Of a stretch of DNA of 64,000 nucleotides, positions 11,215 through 23,700 are shown piece after piece. Every line of letters starts with the position of its first letter. Within the stretch, counting starts at the first letter, position 1. This DNA is from Cinnamomum chago (lineage: Eukaryota; Streptophyta; Magnoliopsida; Laurales; Lauraceae). The position numbers and the translations under genes are program-made. The notes below the pieces were generated by a model that did not search any database, had not been told where the DNA came from, and worked only from the letters and a program-made list of their open reading frames with translations. The stretch lies in assembly GCA_038049695.1 (NCBI GenBank), contig CP142452.1, forward strand, positions 68,143,501 to 68,207,500. The letters are read 5' to 3'.

Positions 11215-14200
11215 ATTTTCTAGAATTGCTAGGGCTTGTTAGAGAAAAATAAATTATATATTAATAATTTGCACATTCTCCACCAGAGGTCAAGTTCGGG
11301 TAAGTCTGGCAAATTGGATTGAGCAAAATGCTCCCTCTTGTGGAGACCTTTTAGGGATAGACTTTACTTTGCGGTGCATACTATAAGGTGCAACCTGATA
11401 AACCATATCATTTCTCAGGGCTTGTTAGTTTGCATAAAGAATACGTAGGGTTTTTGCTATAAGTGGTTAAAAATGAAGATTAAAGGTGAATTTTAAAAAA
11501 TAAGCATCAAATAACCTTTTATTTTATGAAAATAGAACCAAAGAAAGAAGGAAATGAATAAGTAGTCACTGCCCTTAGTTATTCATTTACGTTCTTCCTT
11601 CAATTACATTTCCATAAAAGGAAAGGTTATTTGATGGTTTAAAACACATAGGAATTGAATACTTATGGTGGTTAAAAATGAAAATTAAAGGTTAATCTCC
11701 AAAAAATGAGGATTAAATGACATTCTTTTGATTCTATTTTCCTACAATAAAATGTTATTTGATGTTCATTTTTAGGAATTCACCTTTAATCTTTATTTTT
11801 AACCACTCTATGTATTCTAGCTAATGCAAGCAAACAAGGCAAAAAAAAAAATTTGTGTAATACTTTGTACTTTTATGAGTGGTGAAAAAGAACAATCAAA
11901 GTTGAACATCTAAGAATGATAATCAAATAACATCTCTTTAAATCAAGAAAAGATGGAAAATAAGTACCTAACCATTACCCCAGTAATTTAAATTTTAAAA
12001 TAGTCAAGGTCCCATCCACACTACGTATGTTATTCTTCACTCTGTACCTCTTTAATGATGTGTTTGGAGCTCATTTGACAATAAATTCTTATTTATGTAT
12101 TCTACACAAATAGACAAGCCCTTTTATAGCCTTCTATAACCAGATACATGGGCATGATAATTTTACTTGTCAAGTCAAGTCAAGTTAAGTAAAGTTAAGT
12201 ACCAAATAAAAAACGCTTTAATTCAAAACTCCCTCTATTTTGTTAAAAAAAAATAAAAAATAAAAACTACCTTGATTCACTAAAAGACAAAAAAACTTCA
12301 TTTCCCCATACAAAAAAATAAAAAATATTCCATCCCAAATAACTAAAAATAAAATACCATCATAACCCCTTTATATTTTATTCCCTCTTTTCACTTCACT
12401 CCACTTTATTTTAAAAGTAAAATACTAAACGGCCAATAAATGGACAAGTGGCATTAATTGTATCAACCTCTAAAGTATAAAGGTTGTGGATTTCGTGGAT
12501 ACGACATCCGACCATATATTTATAATCCTTATTTTGACAAAAAAAAACTCTTAAAACCATGGTCTAATATCCGTACAAGGAAACACCAATGAGCATGGAT
12601 GTGATATGTAAAGGTACAATGTGTAGAAAAAGCCAAGATAGGGTTTCCTTGGAGTTTACTAATAATGCTTATGCTTTTCATAAGTTGGACGGTCCGGATC
12701 TGGGTTTGTCTTGTGTGATCAGGACAAGCCAATGGCACAAAAGAAAGGCAGGTTTCGCGTAAACGTGTCGACGACTTTGTTTTATATTGACATCGGATAT
12801 GAAGATTCCATTCCTACATCCATCATCATTCTTCTCTCTTTTTACTAATGCAAGTTACCTTCACAGCAATCATGATCTATGTATATGTGGGGTAGTTATT
12901 GATGTTGTTAAAACCCTAAGCAACCAATAGTTTATGTGATTTTAGTATTTTATCACATCATGTTTTTGAAGCTGTTTAAAAAGTACGTAGATTACTATTT
13001 ATTTCACTTTATGTTTCTTCATTTCTCTCAAGATCTTAAAGAAGTTTGTAAATGACTTGGAGGAATTTGGTGAGTCCAAACTACATCAACTAACACATTT
13101 GTATAGCCCCCATCGATCTTTCACGCAGTTTTACATGGGAGGAATGGTAAACTAGCCTAATCTATAATCTCTATATTCATTGCTATGGTGCTCTGCATTA
13201 GTGATCTACGCATCTACCATAATGCTCTGCCAGCATAGTCCCATCATTGTGCTCAATTACAGATTTTTCCAATCCGAGATCCTCCAGCATCAAAGATTGA
13301 TCTATGGCAATTGAAAATGAGATGTCATTACCACTGGGTTGTATCATAAATTCTTGTATAACCTAGTTTTGTAAAAGGGAATTGAGAATGCTTTTTGCAC
13401 CTTATATTTTCTTTCAATGATGAGTGTGGTCGTTGTTCTTCGAGGAAATGTAATAAAAATTCAAAGCCTTTTCTTACTATAATAGCAATATAAGTTTGCC
13501 AAAAAAAAAAAAAAAAACACAGTAACCAACGATTTTCCCTTATTCTGATTTCCCAAGTTGCAAACAAACCTAGAAACTTCGGCTACAACTCTTGAAGTTG
13601 CGGGCGAATTCCATAAGATCCACTTGGTAACACATTCAAATTGCCAACTAATAGATTTTTTGACCCAAAAATGAAAAAATAGGAAAATATATAAATAAAT
13701 AGCTAAACAATTAAAATAATAATAATAACAATAACAATAAGATGGTAATTCTTAATTTTGTAGAAGAGAACTAAAATCACTGTATTGTTTCCTTTCAATA
13801 TTCTGTCTTTAAAAAGTCTCGGATTGTAGAACAAAAGGGGCATTTTCGAAAGTGCCCATTAATAAACCTCACGGGACAAATGACACTGCCAGTGGGCCTC
13901 ACATTGACTAGACTGTGGGCTAATCTGCTCAACTAGGGTACATATGTTTCATGCTCCCCTATAAATTCTGCCAAAAATAGACTGCCTGTAAACATCTCAA
14001 ATTTAAGTTGGTACATGTGAGGCCCTACCATCAATTGAATTTGGTGTTTGTACATGTACAGATACTTTGTACTTAAGTGGGCCCCTTTCTTGAAAATAAG
14101 ATTGTGGGGCCCAAAATTTACTGTCCATATCCAATGATTGATCATTAGGTGGCCACACTGAAAGTACCTCCAGAATCTAATTATATATCCCAAATTTCTC

Positions 14201-14446
14201 ACCCTTTGACCGGCAGGTTCCAAAATTTAATGGCCATTAACAAGGGCTCATGGTCTGAAATCAATGCAGGATATTGAACGGCCAAGATATTTTCTCTTGT
14301 TATTTATCGAGCCGGGGCCATCGGATGAATATTAAGCTACTGCATTATTTGTTTTTCACTCCATCACAAACTCCTTGAATTATTATAATTTCATTAGAAA
14401 TTTACTTTTATCTTTCATATTTTCTAATTTTAAACCCCAATCACCA
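11215..14446. other. Gene-free stretch
   Basis: No supported gene. Around 11,440-11,830 short segments on 'gtggttaaaaatgaagattaaaggt' themes recur in both orientations, so several small MITE-like pieces probably lie here, but I could not fix ends. From 12,170 to 12,430 the DNA is an A-rich low-complexity run with AAGTCAAGTCAAGTTAAGT. A poly(A) tract lies at about 13,501-13,517. Confidence 0.5.
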
Positions 14447-14628
14447 TTTTTTTTTTTTTTGCTATTGGAGGGTTCCAACCCTTTACGCTGGACTAACTCC
14501 TCCGGGCCCAAAAAGAAGTCTGGTAAACTCTCCTGTAACCCCAATGTGATAGCACAATTTTGAACCTACAACTTTCGCATGCAGATCGTGGTCCTAAATC
14601 AACTGAGCTACTCATTGGGTTATCATCT
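14447..14628 (-). mobile_element. tRNA-derived SINE
   Basis: Read on the minus strand it starts with GAGTAGCTCAGTTGATTTAG (box A), then a box-B-like GTTGTAGGTTCAAAA. A conserved-looking body follows and it ends in a poly(A) tail, seen as poly(T) at 14,447-14,460 on the plus strand. Spacing of the two boxes fits an RNA polymerase III promoter. This is the clearest complete SINE in the window. Confidence 0.75.
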
Positions 14629-14761
14629 TAATTTTTGAAAATATATGATTGGCTATGGGTTTCGATTTTAAAGACTTTAGAAACGTAACACCAAATATTT
14701 ACTGTTTTTTGATATTTTTTTTGGCGTTCATCATTAACAACATGAATTCGATAATTGAGAA

Positions 14762-14890
14762 TGAATGATAGCTCAGTGGTTGGGAGTCCCGTTCTCACCC
14801 AGCATTACCCAGATTTCAATCCCTCTGAATCCTCTTGTATGTGTGTAGATGATCATTGACCTCCTTAGCATGCTTGCAGAGGCAGAAGCA
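14762..14890 (+). mobile_element. tRNA-derived SINE, degraded
   Basis: GATAGCTCAGTGGTTGGGAG gives box A near 14,767 and CCAGATTTCAATCC gives a box-B-like sequence near 14,810. The 3' end is not clear and there is no tail that I can delimit. Confidence 0.5.
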
Positions 14891-17159
14891 GGAAATTTTG
14901 GCTTGGGGGATAACGTAATTAAGAAACTCTAGGAGAGGCCAAAAAATGTTCAATAAAAGAAAAAAGAAAACGAGCAAAAATGGAGTAATGAATCCGATTT
15001 AGAGCAAATTAGGTGATTAGTGGGGACATGAATATTTATTCAAGTATCATTTGTGAATTTTGACCTCACTTTCTCAGTTGTTCTTACACTGCCTAACCAT
15101 CACAAATACATGGAAAGTTGTACGGGATCCTACCAAAATGGAGAATCATTTGACCATCTCACACCCACTTAGTCGGTGTTAAAGTTAAAAGACAAGATCA
15201 CAATTCTCACAACTCACAAAGGACTTTATCCAATGACCAAAAGTCCACTGAAAAGATGAATTATCAAATCAAAGGTGGGCCCCCGTGATGGATGGGTCCC
15301 CATGATGGATGGCCTAGTTCCTTTCTTTTTCCCCTGAGGTACCCACACAGAGAGAGAGAGAGAAAGTAAACTAATTCATGTGATTCACATCCCTCTGCAT
15401 TATCAATCACAGATACGTCATCCATGCATCACTCTCACCAAACTTTATGATCCCAAGATGAAAAAAATGAGTCTTCTTTGCCAAACGCAGAGTGCCTGTT
15501 TCCCCAACTTGGGGGAAAAAAGAAAGTTACCTTGTGAGTAAAAACCCTAGTTTTACTTTAATTAGAATATTCTAAGAACCAAATCTCTCCCAAGTCCCAA
15601 CATACTTGCCCTTAATTCTTTTCTTTAATAATGAAATGACTTCACTAATTTTTTTTTTCATATGTTTGAACTTTTTTAATTCTTTGAGAGTGCCATCTCA
15701 CTATGCAATATATAATTTCTTCTTAATAAGAGGCTTGCTGTGGAAAAGTAGACCCATGGATGCCTGTTGATTACCTGTTAGAAGGAATAAGGATTTGGAA
15801 GTGAACTCAAACGGCCACTCACACACTCTATTTAAGTCCCTAACCATCAGTGTTCTAGCCGCTAAGGTTCCACTTAGGGAGTTGGACTGAGTCCAATGGA
15901 CTCACATTACACATGACCCATTTACATCTCTAGGCTAAAGGCCTTGCTATAACACTATCCATACTTGGATATATCTACCACAAAGGGATCTAATGCCCAT
16001 CCTTGTCCCATAAAGAAAAGGAAGTTACAAAAGAATGTTTTAGAATTGTCTTCTATTGTGAAATTATGTTAAATCCATCTTCCTCTTCTTAAATGCATAT
16101 GCTCAAAACCATGCAATAACAAACTAACAATTGTGAAGTTAGAAAGCACATGAGATGAGGGCACTGAATTAAATACGCAGCACAAGTCCAAAGGCAGAGG
16201 AGCAGGAATTTTTTTTTGAAGGGTGGTTTTTTCTTTTGTGAGTTTTGAGGAGAGCTTTCCACCTTGTATGAAGTTGTAACCTATGCTAGGTACAGAACAT
16301 GTGCAAAACCATAAAGTCACATCCATTTTTAGCTCTGTTTCATGAGGCTGAGAGTTTTTGAGTGTTCTGGTCTGTATATTTGTGTGTTTTCTGATAGAAC
16401 AGCTTCCATTTATTTCTGGTCATTGGGACTTAGACCCAGCTGACATGAATTTTGAGTACATGCACTGGTCTACTGACTCTCTCTTACTACATACATAACC
16501 GTTTCACCTTTGAGTAAATTGACTGGTCGCATAGAATGACTGAATGTACTGTCCAAAGAAGTTGGTGTTTATTTTGATTTGGGGCTTTTTCTAAAACACC
16601 CTCTTAAGATTTACACATGAATTTTAAAAATTACAGAAAACCACCTTGACTATAAAGCTATTGTGAATAAAGGAAAATAAGAGTTACTATCTGGGATTTT
16701 GATAACAGTCATTTTATCCTACCATTTAAAGTAATTAAGAAGATCAAAATGCCAATCTCAGAACTACACCATAATCCAAATCAATTATTTGAACCCATGA
16801 CCTGTTTCTTGCTGGAATTCATGGAATCCTTGGTTGGAGAGTTTTGAAATTTTCAGATATGACGGAATTTCTAAATCCCCCCTTGTACTTGAGCACCAAA
16901 AAATTCCACCAAAAAACAAAAAAGCTGGAATTTCTCTAATCCGCAAAGTCGTTGAGACTTTTTTGGTGATTGGAATCTTAAAATACTTTCGAAGAAATAT
17001 GATATCACATCATATCCAAAAAAAACTATAACATGGTAAATCCTTGTAAAGAAACATGCCCCCAATATGGCTACCATAAGGTATGTCGGGACTAAATTCC
17101 TTTTGAAGATGAATCATCGTAAAATGAATGATTTAAGATTAAGTTATTCTCATTCTCTC

Positions 17160-17160
<1 letters not shown>
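14891..17160. other. Gene-free stretch
   Basis: A short GA microsatellite lies at about 15,350-15,365. A minus-strand open frame at 16,069-16,326 has no recognisable motif and no supporting exon structure, so I do not call it a gene. Confidence 0.5.

Positions 17161-17195
<35 letters not shown>
17161..17195. repeat. Poly(C) tract of 35 bases
   Basis: An uninterrupted run of C follows a short CT stretch. On the minus strand this is a G-run able in principle to form quadruplexes. Runs this long are also prone to assembly and sequencing length errors. A poly(A) tract follows at about 17,242-17,259. Confidence 0.9.
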
Positions 17196-17197
<2 letters not shown>

Positions 17198-17547
17198 GGA
17201 GGAAATGGTAGCTTTTGGAAAAGCTTGTTAAGGGTTTTTAAAAAAAAAAAAAAAAAAAACAAGTTTCAGGGTAGAGAGAGGGTCTTTATTTTTATTTTTT
17301 TTTATAATCAAGGTCCTTTTTGAGGAGAAGTTTCTTCTAAGTGGACTGGCTCTATGGGTCCAGCTTGGGCCATCCTCTAATCAGCCTTATTCATAAAGAG
17401 GCCTTTCAATCTATCCACCCCAAATGAAAGGAGTGCGTTCAAGTGGACCCAATAAGCTGGACCTAATATACCCCGTAACATTCTTCCCGTAGGTGAAAAT
17501 ATTATGTTTTTAGAATTGTCGGAAAATTGAGGGACCTTTTAGAAAAT

Positions 17548-17666
17548 GACATATATATATATATATATATATACATTACATATTATAATTGATAGACTTG
17601 AGCAACTAATGCTACAACTTCCATATTATAATTGATAGACTTGAGCAACTAATGCTACAACTTCCA
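17548..17666. repeat. AT microsatellite and perfect 43-bp tandem duplication
   Basis: An (AT)n run lies at about 17,550-17,573. The 43-bp unit at 17,581-17,623 is then repeated exactly at 17,624-17,666. The lack of differences between copies implies a recent slippage or duplication event. A second (AT)n run follows at about 17,671-17,690. Confidence 0.9.
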
Positions 17667-17690
17667 TGCTCTATATATATATATATATAT

Positions 17691-18060
17691 GGGAGATTCA
17701 AAAAAATGCCCATTTTTGCGCTCCTCTTTTTTTTGGTCGTGTGGTCCATTTTGTGTCAATCTAATCTTTTCACACACACTACCTCCCAATGAATAATCAC
17801 AAGTTTAAGTTTGACATTTATCTAACTTTTCCTCACCGTTGGATTGAAATCATAATAAAATGATGCATCTAAACCATTAAATTTTAAGGCGTGGATCAAA
17901 AGGTTAGAATGATCTAATGGGCTCAAGATTTTGCATGTAGGTATGCCTCATATGGATCTTTCCATTCAATGAACTTCCATGATCATCATGCGTCCTAATG
18001 GGCCAAACTAAGAGGGGCGTTTTTTTAGAAAAAAATGTCCGGACATTGTGTAGCGCTCCC
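17691..18060. mobile_element. Possible MITE inserted in a TA microsatellite
   Basis: The block begins GGGAG and ends CTCCC and is bounded on both sides by TATATATATAT. This would be expected of an element with a TA target, or of a stretch bordered by slippage. The matching termini are only five bases long and the interior is non-coding, so the call is weak. Confidence 0.35.
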
Positions 18061-19097
18061 ATATATATATATATTAAAACTAAATCAAGTTATCATCATT
18101 GTTTTGAAACTCAGGCAAAAATTTATTTATATCACTCGACAGGAATAGTTTTTTGCTAAGACCACTATTGGCTTTGTGTGAATTTGTTAGAAACTTTAGG
18201 CATGTTAATACAGTCGCATTTCCACTGAAAAGGTGTGGAAGATTTTGGTTGATTTGCCAGCATCAAGATTTCTTCATGTTTGACGCAGTTTTCTTTAAGA
18301 AAAAACATAAAATGAGCTAAATTTTCTACGGCGGAAAAGCTTTGTCAATGGAGTCAAAAAACATATTTCAGCGGAAGAGCAAAAATTCCACATAACCAAT
18401 TTTCCATGGACGTAGCCAAACATGTCTAGAATTCACTATGACCAATTTTTTATTCTATATGTTATTATATTGACATAAAAAACACCCTAGAGGAAATGTG
18501 TTTTTTTTTTTTTTAATGAAGACTTACAATTTTAAATAAAATATTAGACTTTTTAAAGGATTTTCTAGGAAAAGGACTTAAACGAACCGAAATATCAGTT
18601 TTGTTGAGACCACACGTTTGATAACAATGGTCATAGCTAATAAAGATTAAAGAAAGATCAATGAGTACTGCTAAGATTGATAGACACTTCATCCGAAACA
18701 AATCATGCACCACTAAAAGGCTGACACTAGTACATTAGTCACATGCATTGTACCATTGGTAGCACAGAACTTACGCAGCTGCACATAAACAACTGGAACT
18801 TTTGGTCATGAACTGTTGACTAATAACTAATAAGATGTATATACGGGGATCAAGAAAAAGCTATCTGATCAGCAATCTCAATACAATGACTTCAGAGTTC
18901 AGCATCACATAATACCCAAATTGGGTGAGATTTAGACACCACCCCATCATTCTTACTCAAGAAGAAATAAATAAATCTAGAAGATTATGAGGAAAAGAAC
19001 AAATTTATCAACTTCCTAAAACATAAAAGTAGTTAGTAGTATTGTTTTAAAACTATGCTAATCTGTTATGTTCATCACTTGCGCTATTTAACTTCGA
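18061..19097. other. Gene-free stretch
   Basis: AT-rich, with a T-tract near 18,500. No supported coding frame on either strand. Confidence 0.5.
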
Positions 19098-19245
19098 TGG
19101 ATAATTCAATTGGCCTATGACTACGGTTTGCACCCGGAGGTTGTAAGTTCGAAACTACACTACCATACTGGGGCCACAGAAAAATTTTACTCGACTTTCT
19201 CTCTAGTGTCGAGAGGGCTTATTCTGGCCAAAAAAATTTCATTGT
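19098..19245 (+). mobile_element. tRNA-derived SINE
   Basis: The head has a decayed box A (TTCAATTGGCCTATGACTACGG) and a good box B, GGAGGTTGTAAGTTCGAAAC, near 19,135-19,155. The 'CCTA-GAC-ACGGTTT-CA-CCGGAGGTTG' context is shared with the small SINE at 28,085, so both belong to one family. Confidence 0.6.
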
Positions 19246-19250
19246 TGTTG

Positions 19251-19917
19251 CAACTTTGAGACTGTGGATTTAAGTCATATTTGCTACCAATAAAAAAGAA
19301 AATCAGCTCAGTTGTAAAATCAAGGCCACCATCTGACCAGAAAAACTGGCCAGCCCACACTCATTATGTGGGCTCCATAGTAACAATGCTATAGACAGCT
19401 TTTAAGTTACTAGCCTGCATTCCAAATTCAATGTACACATGTGGCCCACATGATGAGGGCACTTGCAGTTGCATTATCTTCTGGCCATCTACAAATGTAC
19501 TACACATGCCTCAGAAGGGGCATGCGTGCCACATTACCATGTGTAGTAGTATAGCTGTTTTCAGATATCCTGTAATATTAATAGACCCAAAGCAATTGAA
19601 TTACATGAGAAATAAGGTTGGTAGGGTTGAAAGAAAGGCCAAGAGGGGTAATGTTGTAATATCCGATGGAGGCAGAGATTGACACAGACCTTTGCCTTCT
19701 TTGCCTTCTTGTTTATTATTTAATGAGCCAAAGAAGGCCCTTCTCTTGTTCTAGTGCCATCCAAGGTTCCTTCCTCATTAGAAATGGAGAAGATTTCCAT
19801 GGACTGTGTCTATCTCTAGGTTGTATTCATATGAAAAAACAACTGCCTTTTGGAGCATCAGAAGACAAGGAAGAAGGAGAAGAAAAATAAATAGGAAAGA
19901 TCTCTCAATTATCTTCC
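19251..19917 (+). promoter_or_regulatory. Upstream region of the IDD gene, with possible uORF
   Basis: Presumed promoter and 5' UTR. An A/T-rich TTATTATTTAAT at about 19,712-19,723 could serve as a core promoter, but I cannot place the transcription start. If transcription starts above 19,666, a 74-codon upstream frame (19,666-19,890) would end 27 bases before the IDD start codon and could reduce translation. This is inference from position only. Confidence 0.35.
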
Positions 19918-20101
19918 ATGTCAAACCTCTCAGGAGATGGAGGAAGTTTCTCTTCTGGCAATACTAGAGAAGAAGACCAGCAGCTGCTGCACCAAACCCA
20001 TTTCAATGGCTCCAATTCAGGAGCTACTGCCACTAACAGTAGTGGATCTACTTCTCAACAGCCCCACATCAAGAAGAAGAGGAATCTACCAGGAAATCCT
20101 G
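19918..20101 (+). CDS. IDD: IDD exon 1
   Basis: Encodes residues 1-61 plus one base: a Ser/Gly/Gln-rich N-terminus ending in KKKRNLPGNP. The donor is CCTG|GTAATT. The split codon G|AT restores the family's conserved 'NPDP' step at the exon 1-2 junction. Confidence 0.95.
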
Positions 20102-20709
20102 GTAATTCAATAAACCCACCTACTTTTTGTTTGCTTTTTCTTCCATGTTATTTCTTCAGGAGAGTAGTGTCATGTGAGGCTGAATTTCAGTGGATCGTAG
20201 TAACAAGACTACTATAATTATTGTTATTGTTCTAACTAGTTTGATTTAGTTTCAGTTCGTATTGGTATTGATTTCTTGGGTAAGGTATTATTTGATGTTG
20301 TAGGGTTGATTATGGTTGAGAAGAGGGAGTGAAGAAAGAGGGTTTCCGGGGGTTTTATGATGAGGACAACAACAGGATTTTGTGATGTTTTGAGGGTTTT
20401 CTTTTTATATGATTCAAATTGAATTTTGAAAAGGAGAACTATTATGTTGTTTTCTTCGTGTTGGATGTTTCAATTATTGGAAGGTTATTACAATAATTTT
20501 TTTGGGCAATGATTGTACCAAACTGTTTGGTTGATTTGCTTCTCTTTTTCCGCTTTCAAACACTTTTATATGCTGGTGAATGTTTACCTCGAAATTACCA
20601 TTAACATGCTCACGTGACTCTCTCTCTCTCTCTCAGAAAAGGAAAACTTGTTACTGTAATAAAATACTTATGTCACTCATTTTGCAGTATATTTCCATTG
20701 TGACTTTGC

Positions 20710-20752
<43 letters not shown>

Positions 20753-23700
20753 CCTCACAAAAAAGGAAACTTTTAACTATGATAGAAAACCTAACCTATA
20801 TTGTACCATTTTTTTACTTAAGATATGTAGTGTAACATTGCTGATTTGTGCTCTTTCATCTTTCACTTTAATCTTATCTTCTTGGGGTGAATTTTTTTTA
20901 ATGGATTGCTTGATATCAATAGTTCAAATTTTGTATCATTATTTGTAGGTTACAGATCTGTATTACAATTCCACTAAGGTATTCAATTCACCAACAAAGT
21001 TGCAAAGTTGGTTAACATTTAATAACTAGTTACAAAATAATACCAGTCTTTGTATTGAAAATCATTCATTTTGATTTATTACAGCTAAACTTGGCGCACA
21101 TATAGCAGTTCATCATTGATGGAATATATTGAACAATAGGTAGGAACAAAGACATACTAATGATTGGAATTTCGAAACATATACAGATCCTAGTGCAGAA
21201 GTAATTGCACTTTCGCCAACAACTCTAATGGCGACAAACAGGTTTGTGTGTGAGATCTGCAACAAGGGGTTTCAGAGGGACCAAAACCTCCAGTTGCACA
21301 GGAGGGGCCACAATCTTCCATGGAAGCTTAGGCAGCGAACCACCGCCGAGATAAGGAAGAGGGTCTACATATGCCCCATTACAACATGTGTCCACCACAA
21401 CCCGAGCCGGGCTCTCGGCGATCTCACCGGAATTAAGAAGCATTATTGCCGGAAGCATGGCGAGAAGAAGTGGAAATGCGATAAGTGCTCGAAGAAGTAT
21501 GCAGTGCAATCAGATTGGAAGGCTCATATCAAGACTTGTGGGACTAAGGAATACAAGTGTGATTGTGGAACAATCTTCTCCAGGTTTTTGCACACTTGTC
21601 TCTCTCTAATATTCTTCTTTAATTATTCCTATGGTTGATATCAATATATGATATTGATATTGTTATCAGTTTTATTACACAATCTTCTTCACCATCTTCA
21701 TCTTACCCTTAGCTCCCTCCATATGGGGCCAGCTTAATTAGTTCTGCTGTATAACTTTAGAAAAGCTTTCATTGCACAAAATTATACAGCTGTTATTATT
21801 CTTTTATGATCTCATGACAAGACCAAAGCTTTCTCTATTATAAGCTAGTTTTGGCCTTTTTCTATGACCAAGGCCATTATTTCAAATGATAGATTGGGTT
21901 CAGCTCATTAACTGTGTGATGAGATTCATAGGGCTAAATGATGGGCCCCACTTGTTAGTTCTCCCTTTTCTTTTTTCTCTTTTCATTTTGGGTGCCAAAC
22001 ATTGTTCTTAATTTCCCCATACCTAGATACTGTCCTATCTTGTATACAGACTGTCATCTTATAATGTTATTAATTATATGTATAGGCAAATGTTCTAGTG
22101 GTCAAGCCCAAATATGACATTCATCCAATAAATACTTGCTGGATTCAAATCCAAAAAATGACAAAAAAAAGTGCCTTCCTCCCTTAAATGTAACGTGTTA
22201 GGATGATCAAATGGGTTCGACTTTTGCACAATAATAAGTTCCAGTATGATTGTCATGGCGCCAGGTGGGCCATATAGGGTTCTTCATACCCATCGCACCA
22301 TATCACATCACTGTATATATAATATTATATATTGAAGCCCTTAGTTTTAGAAATGGGCCATGGTTTGATCATACAGACATTGGGACGCATAGTCCTCATT
22401 GTAGATGGAAAATGTCCCATTTTCCAAGACAAATCCACACATTTTATCCAAAAATTGGATGTGGACCAGTATTCTACTTGCAAGCAAGCCCCCCAATTGA
22501 TGGGTTGGCATTGGCCCATCCGGATTATTATTGGGGGCATGGCCATACATGGAGGGAGGAATCAGACAAATAGTTTAGAACACCAGACTCTGGGACCCAT
22601 CAATAAAATTATCAGGCCCTTAAGTATTATACCTTCCGTATACCCCTTAAGGCTACCTTTGTGTAAGGCCAATTGGAGTGATATTCGGCATTGGATTAGG
22701 AGCAAATCACAGCCTCCAAAATGGTGGTTACAACTAAAATATTGGATCATGTCTTGCCTCTTTTTCCCTAAAATGTTAGTATATTATGATTATCACACTT
22801 CATCATCCACCAAAATCAACTATAAATGTTGTTTCGTTCACAACTTGCTAAATACTAAATATTATACACACAAATATTCAGGTGAGAATGCTCCACAGAA
22901 AGAATTATGATGTCTGTCCAATTTTCTGGGCCTCCTAAGCCAACTAAGGATCAAGATGCCTCTCTCCTTCTCCCTGACAGTCAAGAATCACTCATACACA
23001 CACACACACACGAACCCTGTGAATTGCCACCAGCCCAAATTTTACATTCATCCAACCATCATCCACCGTAGGAGTGAAATTTAAGAAAATGGTGCATTTA
23101 AAAACCATTAAATTCTTTGGGCATACATCAATTTGTTAGGATGATCTAATGGGGTCGATAACTTTGACATTCCTAGGCCTTGTTGAGATATTTTCATTAT
23201 CCGGCATTAATCAGCATGCTCCACGGTGGGACCTGCACATTCCTTTACTTTCTACAAAAACATGTGATTGATATATATATGTATAAACTACTTTTGGTAT
23301 TTGACTTGAGATGAGTATAAGAGTTTCCCATCACTTCTTTTGCTTTATCAAGGGAGTCTACTGTTTGCAGTCAACTAAAGTCAATCCTAAAGAGAAAGAA
23401 CAATCATTGATGTTTTTGCCTTTTAACTTTCTTAAACTCGAAGCTAAGGCATCAATTCCAACATCATGTGCAGAAGAGACAGCTTCATCACCCACAGAGC
23501 CTTTTGTGATGCATTGACAGAAGAAAACAACAAAGCAAACCAAGGCCTGATGCCTACTATTATGGAAGGTAACTTACAAACCCATGTTCCTGAACTAATG
23601 ACTTCATTCCCGTCAAACAATTCAGCATCCAATCCAATCTCCGATTTCAATCGCGAAGGGAAGAACCCACTCAAATCGCTGTCCCACGACCCCATGTCGA

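Noticed and set aside
17161-17195. CRISPR-like or regulated array
   Set aside because: It is a homopolymer. No spaced direct repeats of CRISPR type occur anywhere, as expected for plant DNA.
19666-19890. Separate small gene upstream of IDD
   Set aside because: The 74-codon frame has no recognisable family and probably lies in the 5' leader; noted only as a possible uORF.
20580-20948. 122-codon frame with a Leu-Ser repeat
   Set aside because: The repeat residues come from the CT microsatellite in IDD intron 1.
22332-22910. 192-codon frame in IDD intron 2
   Set aside because: It is within a GT-AG intron of a well-supported gene and consists of repeat-like DNA. Several overlapping frames on both strands are open there, indicating low stop density rather than coding.
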